From: Psychrobacter sp. DAB_AL43B
GTDB lineage: Bacteria > Pseudomonadota > Gammaproteobacteria > Pseudomonadales > Moraxellaceae
Assembly (NCBI RefSeq): GCF_900168255.1
Contig: NZ_LT799838.1
Coordinates: 1,240,001-1,304,000 of the forward strand
Direction: 5' to 3'
Length of the DNA stretch: 64,000 bases
Position numbers and translations under genes: made by a program. A model generated the notes under the pieces. That model saw only the letters and a list, made by a program, of their open reading frames with translations. It ran no database searches and was not told the DNA's origin. Below are positions 6,293-14,601 of this stretch, in pieces (position 1 is the first letter of the stretch; every line of letters starts with the position of its first letter).

Positions 6293-8695
6293 TTAAGTTG
6301 TCGACCCTTTATCTCTACCTACCCAACTAATACGCAACGCTTTCATATCAGACTCGCTTCGAATTTCTGCCCTATCTTGATTGATTGCAGTTTGGTAATA
6401 AGTAGTCGGTACATAAAATGCATGAGAACTAATTGTTCGAATATCTATAGTAATTTTGTCAGATTGGTTGCCTCCTAAACGATAAAACTCTATATTATTG
6501 ACAGTACCAAGAACTAAACCTACATGACTTTTTCCAATAACTGCGATAGCACCATATACTGGTTTATCAATTTTTTTAAAATTTACCGTATCTAATCTAA
6601 ATCCATTTGCTCGTATAACATCGTAATCATCACCAGTACCGCTTACTTTAGTAAACTTTGATTCTTGCAAACAATAACTAACAAAAGCAGCACACCACGC
6701 ATTCCTTCTATTTGTCATCTCATCATATGAACGATCAAGAAAGTTTATCAATCTAAAATAGCTATCTGTATCATCAATGACATCCTCTGTTTTACCATAC
6801 CATTCTTTACCTTCACGAATAGCAACATTCATCCATGGGGCGATATTACTATTACTTACTTGAACGACAGGTTTTTGTACACCCGTACTTACACATTTGG
6901 AAGGATATTCAAAAAACGACTTTAGGGTTTTGACACATTTTTTTCTATGATCAATGCCGTTATCTCCTCCATTTATTAGATATGTGATTAAAATGATATT
7001 GTCATCATCTGCAACTAGATTCATATCTACTGCTCCATACGTTGCACTTTCCTCTTCTATACGCTGTTTAGGATAATCAATAGATTGATCTTTTAGGTAA
7101 CTAGGTCGAACACTTGGCCCTGTCCAGCGAGCGCTCGAAGATAAAGATTTGCCTTGTTTCCAAAACCAACCAGAAACGTCACAAGAAAGTGCGAGTGATT
7201 TACTTATTGACTCAAAATTACTCACTACATCTTTGCTTGAGTAACTTTTATATAGTTTATAATTATTCTTCCAAGTGATCTGTATTAATCCTCGCCCTCT
7301 ATATCTAGGTCCGTCGCCCATTGTAGTATTACCATACTCAATGGCATTTGGATGTCTACCAGGGTTATACTGAGTTCCATCTGAAAACTCTGTGGTTGTA
7401 GAGAAGCCTGCAGATTCATGGTAAAGTTGCGCTAAAAAGTGAATCCTTCGAATACAAGTACTAATTCCATATTTCTTAAATATTTGGTTCACTTCAGTTA
7501 GCAAGCTTTTAGTATTTCTTTCGACAGTGTTAAGTGTGCAATTTTTATGATCAAAGAGTTCTATTTCACTTTTACCTGATAGCTGACGAATCATATCCTC
7601 AAATTCACCAAGACTTAAATCTCTATTGCAACTACAATCACCTAATTTTGTCACATCAACCTTAGGGGTTCCTGTCTGTCCCCTATCATTTTTTGATTGA
7701 GTTTCAATAGGATTTGATGGTTGCTTAGATTGTGATGAATTAGCAGAGTTAGAGTTATCAGATTCTTCCTTATTCTTTCTTTGGGTTGATTTACTTGGAA
7801 AAGAACGAGAACCATCAGCTGATTCTCCCTCTTTAGTACCACTAACAGCATCATTAAAATCTTCAAACCCTTCTTTTAGATTTTCAGCCATTTCTTGAAC
7901 AGCGTCCTTCGCTCTATCAAGTAGTCCTTTTTCCTTATTGTTAGGAGAGTTAGAAGAAGTCGAGGGCTTCGTTGTTGGTTGAGCAACAGGTGGGCGGGCT
8001 GAACCACTGTTACGCAGCTTGATAGCCTGCCCAGCTTGTAGCGTTCTCGGGTCTGTTATGCCATTGAGTCGTTTTAAATCTGCAACCGATACCCCACTTC
8101 TTTCTGATATACCTGAAAGCGTTTCATTTTTTCCTACGGTATGTTCAGTTTTTAGTGATAAGTCACCATCTTTAGAGCTATTTTGGGGGCTTGAATCTGT
8201 GGAGGTTTTTTGCCTTGCTTTTGTGGGTGGTAATTTTAAAATGTCCTTTGGTCGTATTTTGTAAGGCTCTTTTAAACTATTAAGTTGGGCTATTTGCTGC
8301 CACTGTATTCCATATACTTTGGCAATAGAAGATAAAGTTTCTTTAGATTCAACTTCGTGAGTTTTTCTTAAATAGTCTCCTGTAGACCCTTCGAACATTT
8401 TAAGTTTAAATTTGTGCTTTGCAAAAGGAGCCTGCGCTTCTAATGTCGTTTTCTTGATAGGTACTATGAGGTCTTTTATAATATCGATCATTGAACCATT
8501 ACGAGGATCTTTAATAGATACGTTAAAGCGAGTCCCTGCAGGTTTTGATATCCATACGGTATATCCTCCTTCTATAGATGCGCCTGAACAAGCGGTTCGT
8601 CCATTTATCGTTACTATATGATATAAACCTTCCAATGGTACTTTGTAAAGGTCTATAAACTTTAGCCTAAATAGTATGATTTTAGTCTTACTCAC
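6293..8695 (-). CDS. Large peptidoglycan hydrolase: two LysM, GH19-type lysozyme, CHAP/NlpC-like amidase; T6SS effector candidate
   Basis: The 800-residue protein starts with a domain of about 100 residues of unknown type (no Sec signal), followed by two LysM peptidoglycan-binding motifs (about 112-155 and 185-228), a Ser/Asn-rich linker (about 230-345), a GH19 chitinase/lysozyme-like domain (HFLAQLYHESAGF with the catalytic Glu; RYRGRGLIQITW; LITYLINGG), and a C-terminal cysteine amidase domain like TIGR02594/CHAP proteins (NAWCAAFVSYCLQES with Cys; GKSHVGLVLG with His). Two lytic activities in one unsecreted protein, next to vgrG modules and exported immunity candidates, point to a T6SS effector acting in the target periplasm. 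The domain calls are firm and the delivery route is inferred. Confidence 0.8.
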   Translation of the reverse strand: MSKTKIILFRLKFIDLYKVPLEGLYHIVTINGRTACSGASIEGGYTVWISKPAGTRFNVSIKDPRNGSMIDIIKDLIVPIKKTTLEAQAPFAKHKFKLKMFEGSTGDYLRKTHEVESKETLSSIAKVYGIQWQQIAQLNSLKEPYKIRPKDILKLPPTKARQKTSTDSSPQNSSKDGDLSLKTEHTVGKNETLSGISERSGVSVADLKRLNGITDPRTLQAGQAIKLRNSGSARPPVAQPTTKPSTSSNSPNNKEKGLLDRAKDAVQEMAENLKEGFEDFNDAVSGTKEGESADGSRSFPSKSTQRKNKEESDNSNSANSSQSKQPSNPIETQSKNDRGQTGTPKVDVTKLGDCSCNRDLSLGEFEDMIRQLSGKSEIELFDHKNCTLNTVERNTKSLLTEVNQIFKKYGISTCIRRIHFLAQLYHESAGFSTTTEFSDGTQYNPGRHPNAIEYGNTTMGDGPRYRGRGLIQITWKNNYKLYKSYSSKDVVSNFESISKSLALSCDVSGWFWKQGKSLSSSARWTGPSVRPSYLKDQSIDYPKQRIEEESATYGAVDMNLVADDDNIILITYLINGGDNGIDHRKKCVKTLKSFFEYPSKCVSTGVQKPVVQVSNSNIAPWMNVAIREGKEWYGKTEDVIDDTDSYFRLINFLDRSYDEMTNRRNAWCAAFVSYCLQESKFTKVSGTGDDYDVIRANGFRLDTVNFKKIDKPVYGAIAVIGKSHVGLVLGTVNNIEFYRLGGNQSDKITIDIRTISSHAFYVPTTYYQTAINQDRAEIRSESDMKALRISWVGRDKGSTT

Positions 8696-8787
8696 GCGTC
8701 AGACTCCTGCGAGTTTTTTATAAAAAATTAATTGGTAAATCTATAATGGATAAGTTTTTTAAATCAGTAGTGTAAATTAGATAGTCG

Positions 8788-9030
8788 TTAATAGTAGATC
8801 CACTGACTATCTATTTTTTCACCCTCTATGGTTGTCAAGTAATAGTAAGTTGGTACTGAGGTATTGACCGTGATGAAGTAGTAATCTTTATCATCAACGA
8901 TAGCTACTTGGTTGATATATAAGGAATATTCTTTAGGTTCTTGTTTGTCTAAGCACGCAATATTATGATATTGATCAATAGAACAATTGACTTCTCTATT
9001 TTCAGAAACTTTAGAAGGGATGCTAGCCAA
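8788..9030 (-). pseudogene. Downstream part of the 9039-9524 lipoprotein, separated by one in-frame stop
   Basis: This 80-codon frame is in the same phase as the preceding lipoprotein gene and is separated from it only by a TAA inside a poly-A stretch and three codons (KKI). No ATG start or Shine-Dalgarno is visible; the first candidate is TTG at 9030. Its content (SENREVNCSIDQYHN, YYYLTTIEG) is compact and beta-rich with two Cys. The simplest reading is one original lipoprotein of about 245 residues split by a nonsense mutation; a separate TTG-started small protein is possible. Confidence 0.45.
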
Positions 9031-9038
9031 TATTTTTT

Positions 9039-9524
9039 TTAATTTTTTTCTACTATTGGTATAAAATCACTATTTTCGTAGTGATTAGCCAATGCTAAAA
9101 TACTTGAATCGCCCGTAATTTTTTTTACTAAAAGACAAGACCTTTTTCTTGTTAATAATATATTACGGTCACTATTTGCAATGTTTGTTGTCTCTCTAAG
9201 ATCGTGAGCTAGCAGGTCATTACAGTTTTTAATTGTGATGTTTTTACCTAAATAATTGATATCTTTAAATTCACCATCAATAAATGTATCAATAAAAATC
9301 AACTGATCATTTTGTTTTACAGGTGCAACGAATCCAGCAGTGAGATTGTCAAGATCATAAATAGGGTCATTTTCTAGTCCATTATTATCTAGATTTAAGG
9401 ACGAATAGTTCTCTAGGCGGACAGAAGCATTAGTAGCTTTGGTATTGTCAGGTTGTATTTTCATACATCCTGATCCAAAGATTAATAAACATAATGCAGG
9501 AAGTATCATTAATTTCTTTTTCAT
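9039..9524 (-). CDS. Lipoprotein, immunity candidate for VgrG-lysozyme
   Basis: The ATG is immediately after the stop of the VgrG-lysozyme gene, so the two are translationally coupled. The signal MKKKLMILPALCLLIFGSGC has a lipobox GSGC. The mature part contains the pattern LTAGFVAPVKQNDQLIFIDT and two Cys residues. No named family is recognised. Location directly behind a GH24 lysozyme-bearing VgrG makes it the expected periplasmic immunity protein. The frame continues after the stop as 8788-9030, so the present protein may be C-terminally shortened. Confidence 0.6.
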   Translation of the reverse strand: MKKKLMILPALCLLIFGSGCMKIQPDNTKATNASVRLENYSSLNLDNNGLENDPIYDLDNLTAGFVAPVKQNDQLIFIDTFIDGEFKDINYLGKNITIKNCNDLLAHDLRETTNIANSDRNILLTRKRSCLLVKKITGDSSILALANHYENSDFIPIVEKN

Positions 9525-11957
9525 TTACTGTCTCGATTTCTGTTGTTGATCGGCTAGCAATAAAAGCTCTCTTACGTGCATATTTCTAGAATTGCGAAGT
9601 TGTGGTCTATTCGATTCAGCAGCAGCAGATGCAAAATCTTTATTCTTAATACATCTATTAAAACTAGGGAATTTTGACACCCCAGCGCTAGATATGCCTA
9701 AGTTATAAGCCATATCTAAGATAGCTTCTTGAGCTGTGATTGGATAATCATCGAATTCTGGAAAAGCTTGTCGTGCAGAGTCCAAATTACCCTGAATATG
9801 AGCGAGTGTTATTGCTTTTGCATCTTCTTCTGTCATACGAATTGTTGTCAAAGATTCAAAGTAAGATGCTCGATTATTGTTTCTACCCTGAACCGAATTG
9901 TAAACCGTACGCCACGATTGTTTTATTTGAGCATCGGTTGCTGATACATTACCGATATAAAAAGGATATTTTGTCGCTTCATCCACAGACGACAGCATTT
10001 TGCCATAGCCTACAGTTACAAGGCTCTTAGGTTCGGCGCTATCAAGGTACATGTGATTGTAGAAGCCTTCCTCTTTTACAATTGCTTCAAAGACTTTGTT
10101 TAAATCTAGTTCGTCAGTCTGCTCTAAAGCTAAATCATTCACATCTTCCTCTTCAGAAATATACGATACGCCCCAGTTGGTATCTTTAAAGCTCACATAG
10201 GCTTCAATATCTTCTTCTTTATCACTAATAACTGGCGCGGTACGCCCGTGCTCATCGAGTACACCTTCAATAAGCTGCCCATCAGGGCGCAGTATTTGAA
10301 ACTCAATATCCTCAAAATTGTGCTGATAAAACAAATCATAAACATCTAGCTTATTACTGAACAGCGGAATCGTCTTAGGCATCATTGGTAATGAATAATT
10401 AGCCCTTGCTCCTGATACAAGACTCTTCTTCACCGCCTTAACTTTAATCGTCCCCGGGCACACCATCTTAATACCGCTGTCATCTATCGTCAGTGATGCC
10501 CCTGCTGACGTTTGCAGCTTAATGCGCCTCGGACTGGAGATATTTAATTGTCCCGACTCACTACCAATCGTCATACCTTGCTGGCTGTGCAATTGCAACT
10601 CACCGCCTTGTGCCTGTATCGCCACAGGTTTGGTATTGGCACTGATATGTAAGCCTGACTGATCGGCTTGACCACCCACCCCTGAAAGCGTGTCAATCGT
10701 ATTTGCCGTCAGCATATAATTACCTGCCACCACATCCGACTGGGTGCTGCCTGATTGTCTGACGATAGTTTTCGCTGTCCATAACGTATTATTAGCAGAG
10801 GCAAGGATACTGTCTTTACTGACCAGCATCACATCGGCTGCGCCCAATACTTCCGTATTTAGCGTCTCATCTATAATTTGAGCGCTGGTTTTAAAGGCCT
10901 CTATCGTTTGGTTGGCATTACTAAGTGCTGCCGTGGATTGCAAGTGCGCCTGCTTGGCATCGAGAAGCGTTTCACTCAGCTCAGTGCCCAGTTTTAGTTG
11001 ACGTTGTCCTGCATCATTGACCCATGCTGACTCATGCTCGCCTTGTGTGTGTCTTAATCCGAAAGTAGAGAGCAGTACGCCTGACTCGCCGGTGATTTGC
11101 AAGCCATGGTCGCTTGCCAGATTGATCCCTTGGCCACTGGTTGATGATTGATGGTTGCTATAACGATGACGCAGTATGCCAAGCTCTAATACATGCTCAC
11201 CAGGGGCAAAGGTAGCTTTGTCTGTAATAGTTGGCGTCTCAGCATTTGCTCGCGTACCACTATTCATCGTCCACTGCAGTCCAACTTTGCCTGGCGTATC
11301 ATCAAAGCTTAGGCTCACCTCAGAATCAGAACTCAATCCATACTGGGCAATACCTGATAGCCAGCCACTGTGTCCATCATCGTCATTGATTTGCGAATGA
11401 CCGAGGCCACCACCATGCCATCTAGGAGAAGATCCGCCTTGTAAGTTGTGTTTATTCGATAGTCCGCTATCACGAGTGGTGATGTCTTTGTCATCGACAT
11501 CGCCCATACCAATACCGTCGAACAGTGCACGGCTAATTACCGGACTATCGATATCACCGTACCAATGGTTAAGGAGTACTGACTGTCCCAACCGCGGGGC
11601 GAACTGCCAGCCATGCGACGCACCCGATGACAGTTGCAGACTACGAAGAGGCAGGGTAATGCCGTCATCATGAGGGCTGATACCTGACCAAACGGGCGTA
11701 GTAATGGTTTGTTGTAGGTTGTCAGTGCTGACACTTGAGTCGTAGCTAGGAGAGGCTGATAAACTGGTGTCACCGGTACGCGCTTGGGTCAGTCCCATAT
11801 AGGTACTACTAGCAAAGGACAAAGAACTGGGATAAGGGGTGTAGGGGATAGCAGCGTCAAGTAAAGTGGCTGAGACCCAAACCCCAGTATCGCGAGCGAT
11901 GTCAAAGCCATGATCAGGTATAGACAGATGAATGGCGTTTGTTGTCTGGCGCTGCAT
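9525..11957 (-). CDS. 5'-truncated VgrG fused to a C-terminal GH24 lysozyme domain
   Basis: From the first in-frame ATG the product (810 aa) corresponds to VgrG residues from about 367 onward of the neighbouring VgrG at 15924-18794 (MQRQTTNAIHLSIPDHG vs MQCQTTNAIHLSIPDHG). Homology reaches back to about 12015, then ends at an in-frame stop, so the gp27-like N-terminal domain is missing. Retained are the gp5-like OB fold (WQFAPRLGQSVLLNHWYGD), the beta-helix spike/DUF2345 region, a small transthyretin-like segment (DGQLIEGVLDEHGRTAPV) and a GH24/T4-lysozyme-like domain (about 615-800) with IVKEEGFYNHMYLD and LVTVGYGK (catalytic Glu and Thr). Without the N-terminal domain it is doubtful that it trimerises as a normal spike. 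Confidence 0.75.
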   Translation of the reverse strand: MQRQTTNAIHLSIPDHGFDIARDTGVWVSATLLDAAIPYTPYPSSLSFASSTYMGLTQARTGDTSLSASPSYDSSVSTDNLQQTITTPVWSGISPHDDGITLPLRSLQLSSGASHGWQFAPRLGQSVLLNHWYGDIDSPVISRALFDGIGMGDVDDKDITTRDSGLSNKHNLQGGSSPRWHGGGLGHSQINDDDGHSGWLSGIAQYGLSSDSEVSLSFDDTPGKVGLQWTMNSGTRANAETPTITDKATFAPGEHVLELGILRHRYSNHQSSTSGQGINLASDHGLQITGESGVLLSTFGLRHTQGEHESAWVNDAGQRQLKLGTELSETLLDAKQAHLQSTAALSNANQTIEAFKTSAQIIDETLNTEVLGAADVMLVSKDSILASANNTLWTAKTIVRQSGSTQSDVVAGNYMLTANTIDTLSGVGGQADQSGLHISANTKPVAIQAQGGELQLHSQQGMTIGSESGQLNISSPRRIKLQTSAGASLTIDDSGIKMVCPGTIKVKAVKKSLVSGARANYSLPMMPKTIPLFSNKLDVYDLFYQHNFEDIEFQILRPDGQLIEGVLDEHGRTAPVISDKEEDIEAYVSFKDTNWGVSYISEEEDVNDLALEQTDELDLNKVFEAIVKEEGFYNHMYLDSAEPKSLVTVGYGKMLSSVDEATKYPFYIGNVSATDAQIKQSWRTVYNSVQGRNNNRASYFESLTTIRMTEEDAKAITLAHIQGNLDSARQAFPEFDDYPITAQEAILDMAYNLGISSAGVSKFPSFNRCIKNKDFASAAAESNRPQLRNSRNMHVRELLLLADQQQKSRQ
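10670..11700 (-). repeat. Near-identical vgrG core repeat, copy 1
   Basis: About 1 kb matches 16409-17439 almost base for base (constant offset 5739 bp), covering the OB-fold and first spike segments of the two minus-strand vgrG genes. Sequence on either side diverges gradually. This is consistent with recent duplication or gene conversion. Confidence 0.8.
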
Positions 11958-12105
11958 GTTCTGAGCAGTGTGCTGTAACCATTCCTTGATAAATACTTGA
12001 TGATGATAAGAGACGCTATCATCTCTTTCTATGGGAGCATATTATTAATTTTAATTAATGTGTACTATATGTTAAAAAAATTAAATTAAAGTTCATCTTA
12101 TTTTT

Positions 12106-12861
12106 CTACTGCACATCGTTATTCATACTAAACTCTACTATTTTTTCTGTAGGGCGATACTTTACAGTTTGAATTTTATGCTCAATTAAAGGTTCGAAAA
12201 CTTTGTTTGGAGAGAATATTAGAATAGGCAAGTTCACTTGATTTTCAGCCATCGCATAATCATCATCTCTTTCAATATAAGTATATGAGCTATAAATTTC
12301 TTTCTGATTATTGATTATGAGACTATCAATGTCCCATGCGTAACCCCAATAATATTTATCGTTACTATAAATAATAGGATTAAAATAAAATAGTGTATCT
12401 AACGATTTCTTATTAAAATTTATTTTTGCAATTTGTGCATCACTGCCGTCTTCGTAACCTCTTATACTAATTAGTTCTTTTTGGTTGTCATTATCCACAT
12501 CTATAAAAAGGTGATGGTTCTGGCTAGGCAGGTCACTCAATGTGAGAAATAGTTGACCATTGTCTTGAACCCAAAATTCTCTAAAATCTGATAGCTCTTC
12601 AGAGTAAGCAAGATATATATAGTCATCTATTAGGTTGTTGTCGAAATCTTCACGAACAGTTTTTTCTACAACAAACCCCTTTGGTAAGATAAAAGAATTA
12701 TTTGTTTCTTCATCGGACGTACTAACAGATGAGACTATGCTCTTTGAAGAATTATTTACTCCTTTATCGGAGGAACTAATAGACGACGCTACACTATCTG
12801 TGGCAACATCTGTACAACCAACTAAAAGAAAGAAAAAAGCTGTTAAAAAAATCGTTCTCAT
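12106..12861 (-). CDS. Lipoprotein, immunity candidate linked to the M23 remnant
   Basis: The 251-residue protein starts MRTIFLTAFFFLLVGC with lipobox LVGC, then a Ser-rich linker containing an imperfect tandem repeat (SSISSSDKGVNNSSK / SSVSTSDEETNNSF), then a mature domain with VREDFDNNLIDDYIYLAY and FIDVDNDNQKELISIRGYEDGS, the Asp/Asn-rich loops of FG-GAP/VCBS-like propeller proteins. Its ATG is a few bases after the stop of the M23 endopeptidase fragment, so it was probably the immunity gene for that effector and is now an orphan. Confidence 0.6.
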   Translation of the reverse strand: MRTIFLTAFFFLLVGCTDVATDSVASSISSSDKGVNNSSKSIVSSVSTSDEETNNSFILPKGFVVEKTVREDFDNNLIDDYIYLAYSEELSDFREFWVQDNGQLFLTLSDLPSQNHHLFIDVDNDNQKELISIRGYEDGSDAQIAKINFNKKSLDTLFYFNPIIYSNDKYYWGYAWDIDSLIINNQKEIYSSYTYIERDDDYAMAENQVNLPILIFSPNKVFEPLIEHKIQTVKYRPTEKIVEFSMNNDVQ

Positions 12862-12865
12862 AGTA

Positions 12866-13049
12866 CTACCTCTGTGAAGATTTGCTCGGAGATTTGTTAA
12901 GAGTTTTTAACTCTTCGATCGTGTAAGGATTAATTCGTCCACCTACTCTGTTAGGAGTAGTACGCACCTCAAAATGAAGATGATGACCTTTTGTTAGTCT
13001 TTTATCTACATTGCCTGTCTTACCTGTTTTACCTATGGGATTCCCAGAA
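12866..13049 (-). pseudogene. M23-family metallo-endopeptidase, C-terminal fragment
   Basis: The frame starting at the junction encodes NPIGKTGKTGNVDKR, then GHHLHFEVR with the His-x-His zinc ligands of M23 (LytM/lysostaphin-type) peptidases, and ends in NPYTIEELKTLNK and a stop. Only the last ~60 residues of the peptidase domain remain. Its position beside vgrG modules suggests a former T6SS endopeptidase effector. The 5' part was removed and replaced by a fragment of a DUF2931-type gene, with the 19-nt sequence at the seam. Confidence 0.7.
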
Positions 13050-13068
13050 GTTTCTTCAGCATAGCTCA
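13050..13068. repeat. 19-nt junction sequence, copy 2
   Basis: This is an exact repeat of 609-627 (GTTTCTTCAGCATAGCTCA). It lies at the seam between the M23 fragment and the DUF2931-type N-terminal fragment and introduces a TGA stop into the latter. Confidence 0.6.
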
Positions 13069-13161
13069 GTATCGACTATCATAACGCCACACAAATGCTG
13101 CCGATAGCAATGCAAACATAGCGATCAATATAAGTTTTGTCGTTGTAGACCATTTAGACAT
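13066..13161 (-). pseudogene. N-terminal fragment of a DUF2931-type protein paralogue
   Basis: The ATG at 13161 opens MSKWSTTTKLILIAMFALLS, then AAFVWRYD, and stops after 31 codons at the 19-nt junction. It matches the start of the complete gene at 14561 (MLSKCSTTTKLIMIAIFALS), so it is the beginning of a second, deleted copy of that immunity-type gene. It is too short to be functional beyond a membrane anchor. Confidence 0.65.
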
Positions 13162-13175
13162 CACTACTATTAAAC

Positions 13176-14561
13176 TCAATCAATATCCACAAAAGCAGGA
13201 TCGCTTAAGTCTTCTACATTTGGTTCAGTAATAAATAGAGGATAACCTCGCTTAGCAATATATTGACCTTCTTCTGGGTCTATTGGCGCACGTGAGAACT
13301 GATAAGCGCCCTCAATTGATATTTTTTGATTGCCCTTTTGCAAGTAAGCTTCTTTCAAGACTAAATCCTTATCAAAGTCTAGCTTGAGCGCTGCAAACGC
13401 ATCTGCATTAGTAGATTGTTCATTAGTTGCAAGCGAGCGTTTAGGATACAAGTTTTCAAAGTATTTGAAGAAACAATTTAGATTAGGGTCTTGGTAGTAA
13501 GGTCGATAGGAGGCTTTGTTGGTACCTTGAGCTGCCCATTGTGGTCTAGGAAATAGATGCACTTCGACCTCGATACGATCGCCAGTATCTGGGTCAGTGG
13601 CCCACGTACTGATTTTAGTCGGTACCGCTTTCAGCATTTTATGGTATGTCTCAAACTGATCATCGAGTACTGCAAATCTTTCGGTATTGGCAAATTCAGC
13701 ATAGTACTCACCATTCCATTCCTGCCCATCTATACTTACAGATAGATTCCAAGGATATTTGGTCTGCATTTTTTTATACCAGTCAGATGAGATAACCCAT
13801 TCGCCTGATCGCCATTTTTCGTAGGCTTTAGGACTTTTATTTTTGAACGCTTCGAGGCTTTCATTTTTCCTAACATCTTTATTTTTTAAGTAAAATTCGT
13901 AGTCGATAAGGAGGCTATCATCACCGCTAGATATGGGGTCGCCTTGAATCGTTTTTGGGTCAGGCTCGATAGGAGTAGCCTGAAATGACGCAATTTCTTT
14001 ACGTCCAGACCATCCAGTAACAAAGATGATTACCCAGCCATTGGGGGCGAAGCCAAGCTCTATGGCATAATAGTTTTTATCAGCACTATCGGACCCTGGG
14101 TTACTATCGATCTTCTTTCTATTGGTGCTGGTCATCAGTGCATATATTTTCTCAGTGGGTAGCATGTAATCACCTTGATAGTACTGATTAGCTACTTCAT
14201 CCAAATATGTGACCCGTACTTTGTCTGGCAATGGCTGCTCGAACTCATTGCCTCCTAGTGGCGCGCTGCCATAGCCCCAAGTATCTCCACTACCGTGTAG
14301 TGAGCGTAACCAAGTACCGTCCGCTAAATAAAAACTGGTACTATAACTGCGTATTTTATCTGACTTTTGTAAACTGACTCTATTGCTCAGATTGTCTTGT
14401 TTGTATAGGGTATAGTCTGCGTCTGAGACATGAGCCCCCCAGTCGACCACTTTATTATCTCTCATCATTTTTTCCTTATATAGCCACGCAAATGCTATCG
14501 ATGATAATGCAAAGATAGCAATCATTATAAGTTTTGTTGTTGTAGAGCATTTGGATAACAT
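13176..14561 (-). CDS. DUF2931-type protein, likely immunity to the Tle1-like lipase
   Basis: The 461-residue protein has an N-terminal membrane anchor (LIMIAIFALSSIAFAWLY) and a large extracytoplasmic part. The segments EQPLPDKVRVTYLDEVANQY, YQGDYMLPTEKI and GFAPNGWVIIFVTGWSGRK match the DUF2931 family, which is often found beside T6SS phospholipase genes. It lies directly after the Tle1-like gene on the same strand, the expected place of its immunity gene. It is longer than typical DUF2931 proteins, with an extra C-terminal region from about 220 on that may repeat the fold. Confidence 0.65.
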   Translation of the reverse strand: MLSKCSTTTKLIMIAIFALSSIAFAWLYKEKMMRDNKVVDWGAHVSDADYTLYKQDNLSNRVSLQKSDKIRSYSTSFYLADGTWLRSLHGSGDTWGYGSAPLGGNEFEQPLPDKVRVTYLDEVANQYYQGDYMLPTEKIYALMTSTNRKKIDSNPGSDSADKNYYAIELGFAPNGWVIIFVTGWSGRKEIASFQATPIEPDPKTIQGDPISSGDDSLLIDYEFYLKNKDVRKNESLEAFKNKSPKAYEKWRSGEWVISSDWYKKMQTKYPWNLSVSIDGQEWNGEYYAEFANTERFAVLDDQFETYHKMLKAVPTKISTWATDPDTGDRIEVEVHLFPRPQWAAQGTNKASYRPYYQDPNLNCFFKYFENLYPKRSLATNEQSTNADAFAALKLDFDKDLVLKEAYLQKGNQKISIEGAYQFSRAPIDPEEGQYIAKRGYPLFITEPNVEDLSDPAFVDID

Positions 14562-14601
14562 TATTGTTTGAACTCAATCGTTAAATTTACAGCTATTAGT
14601 A

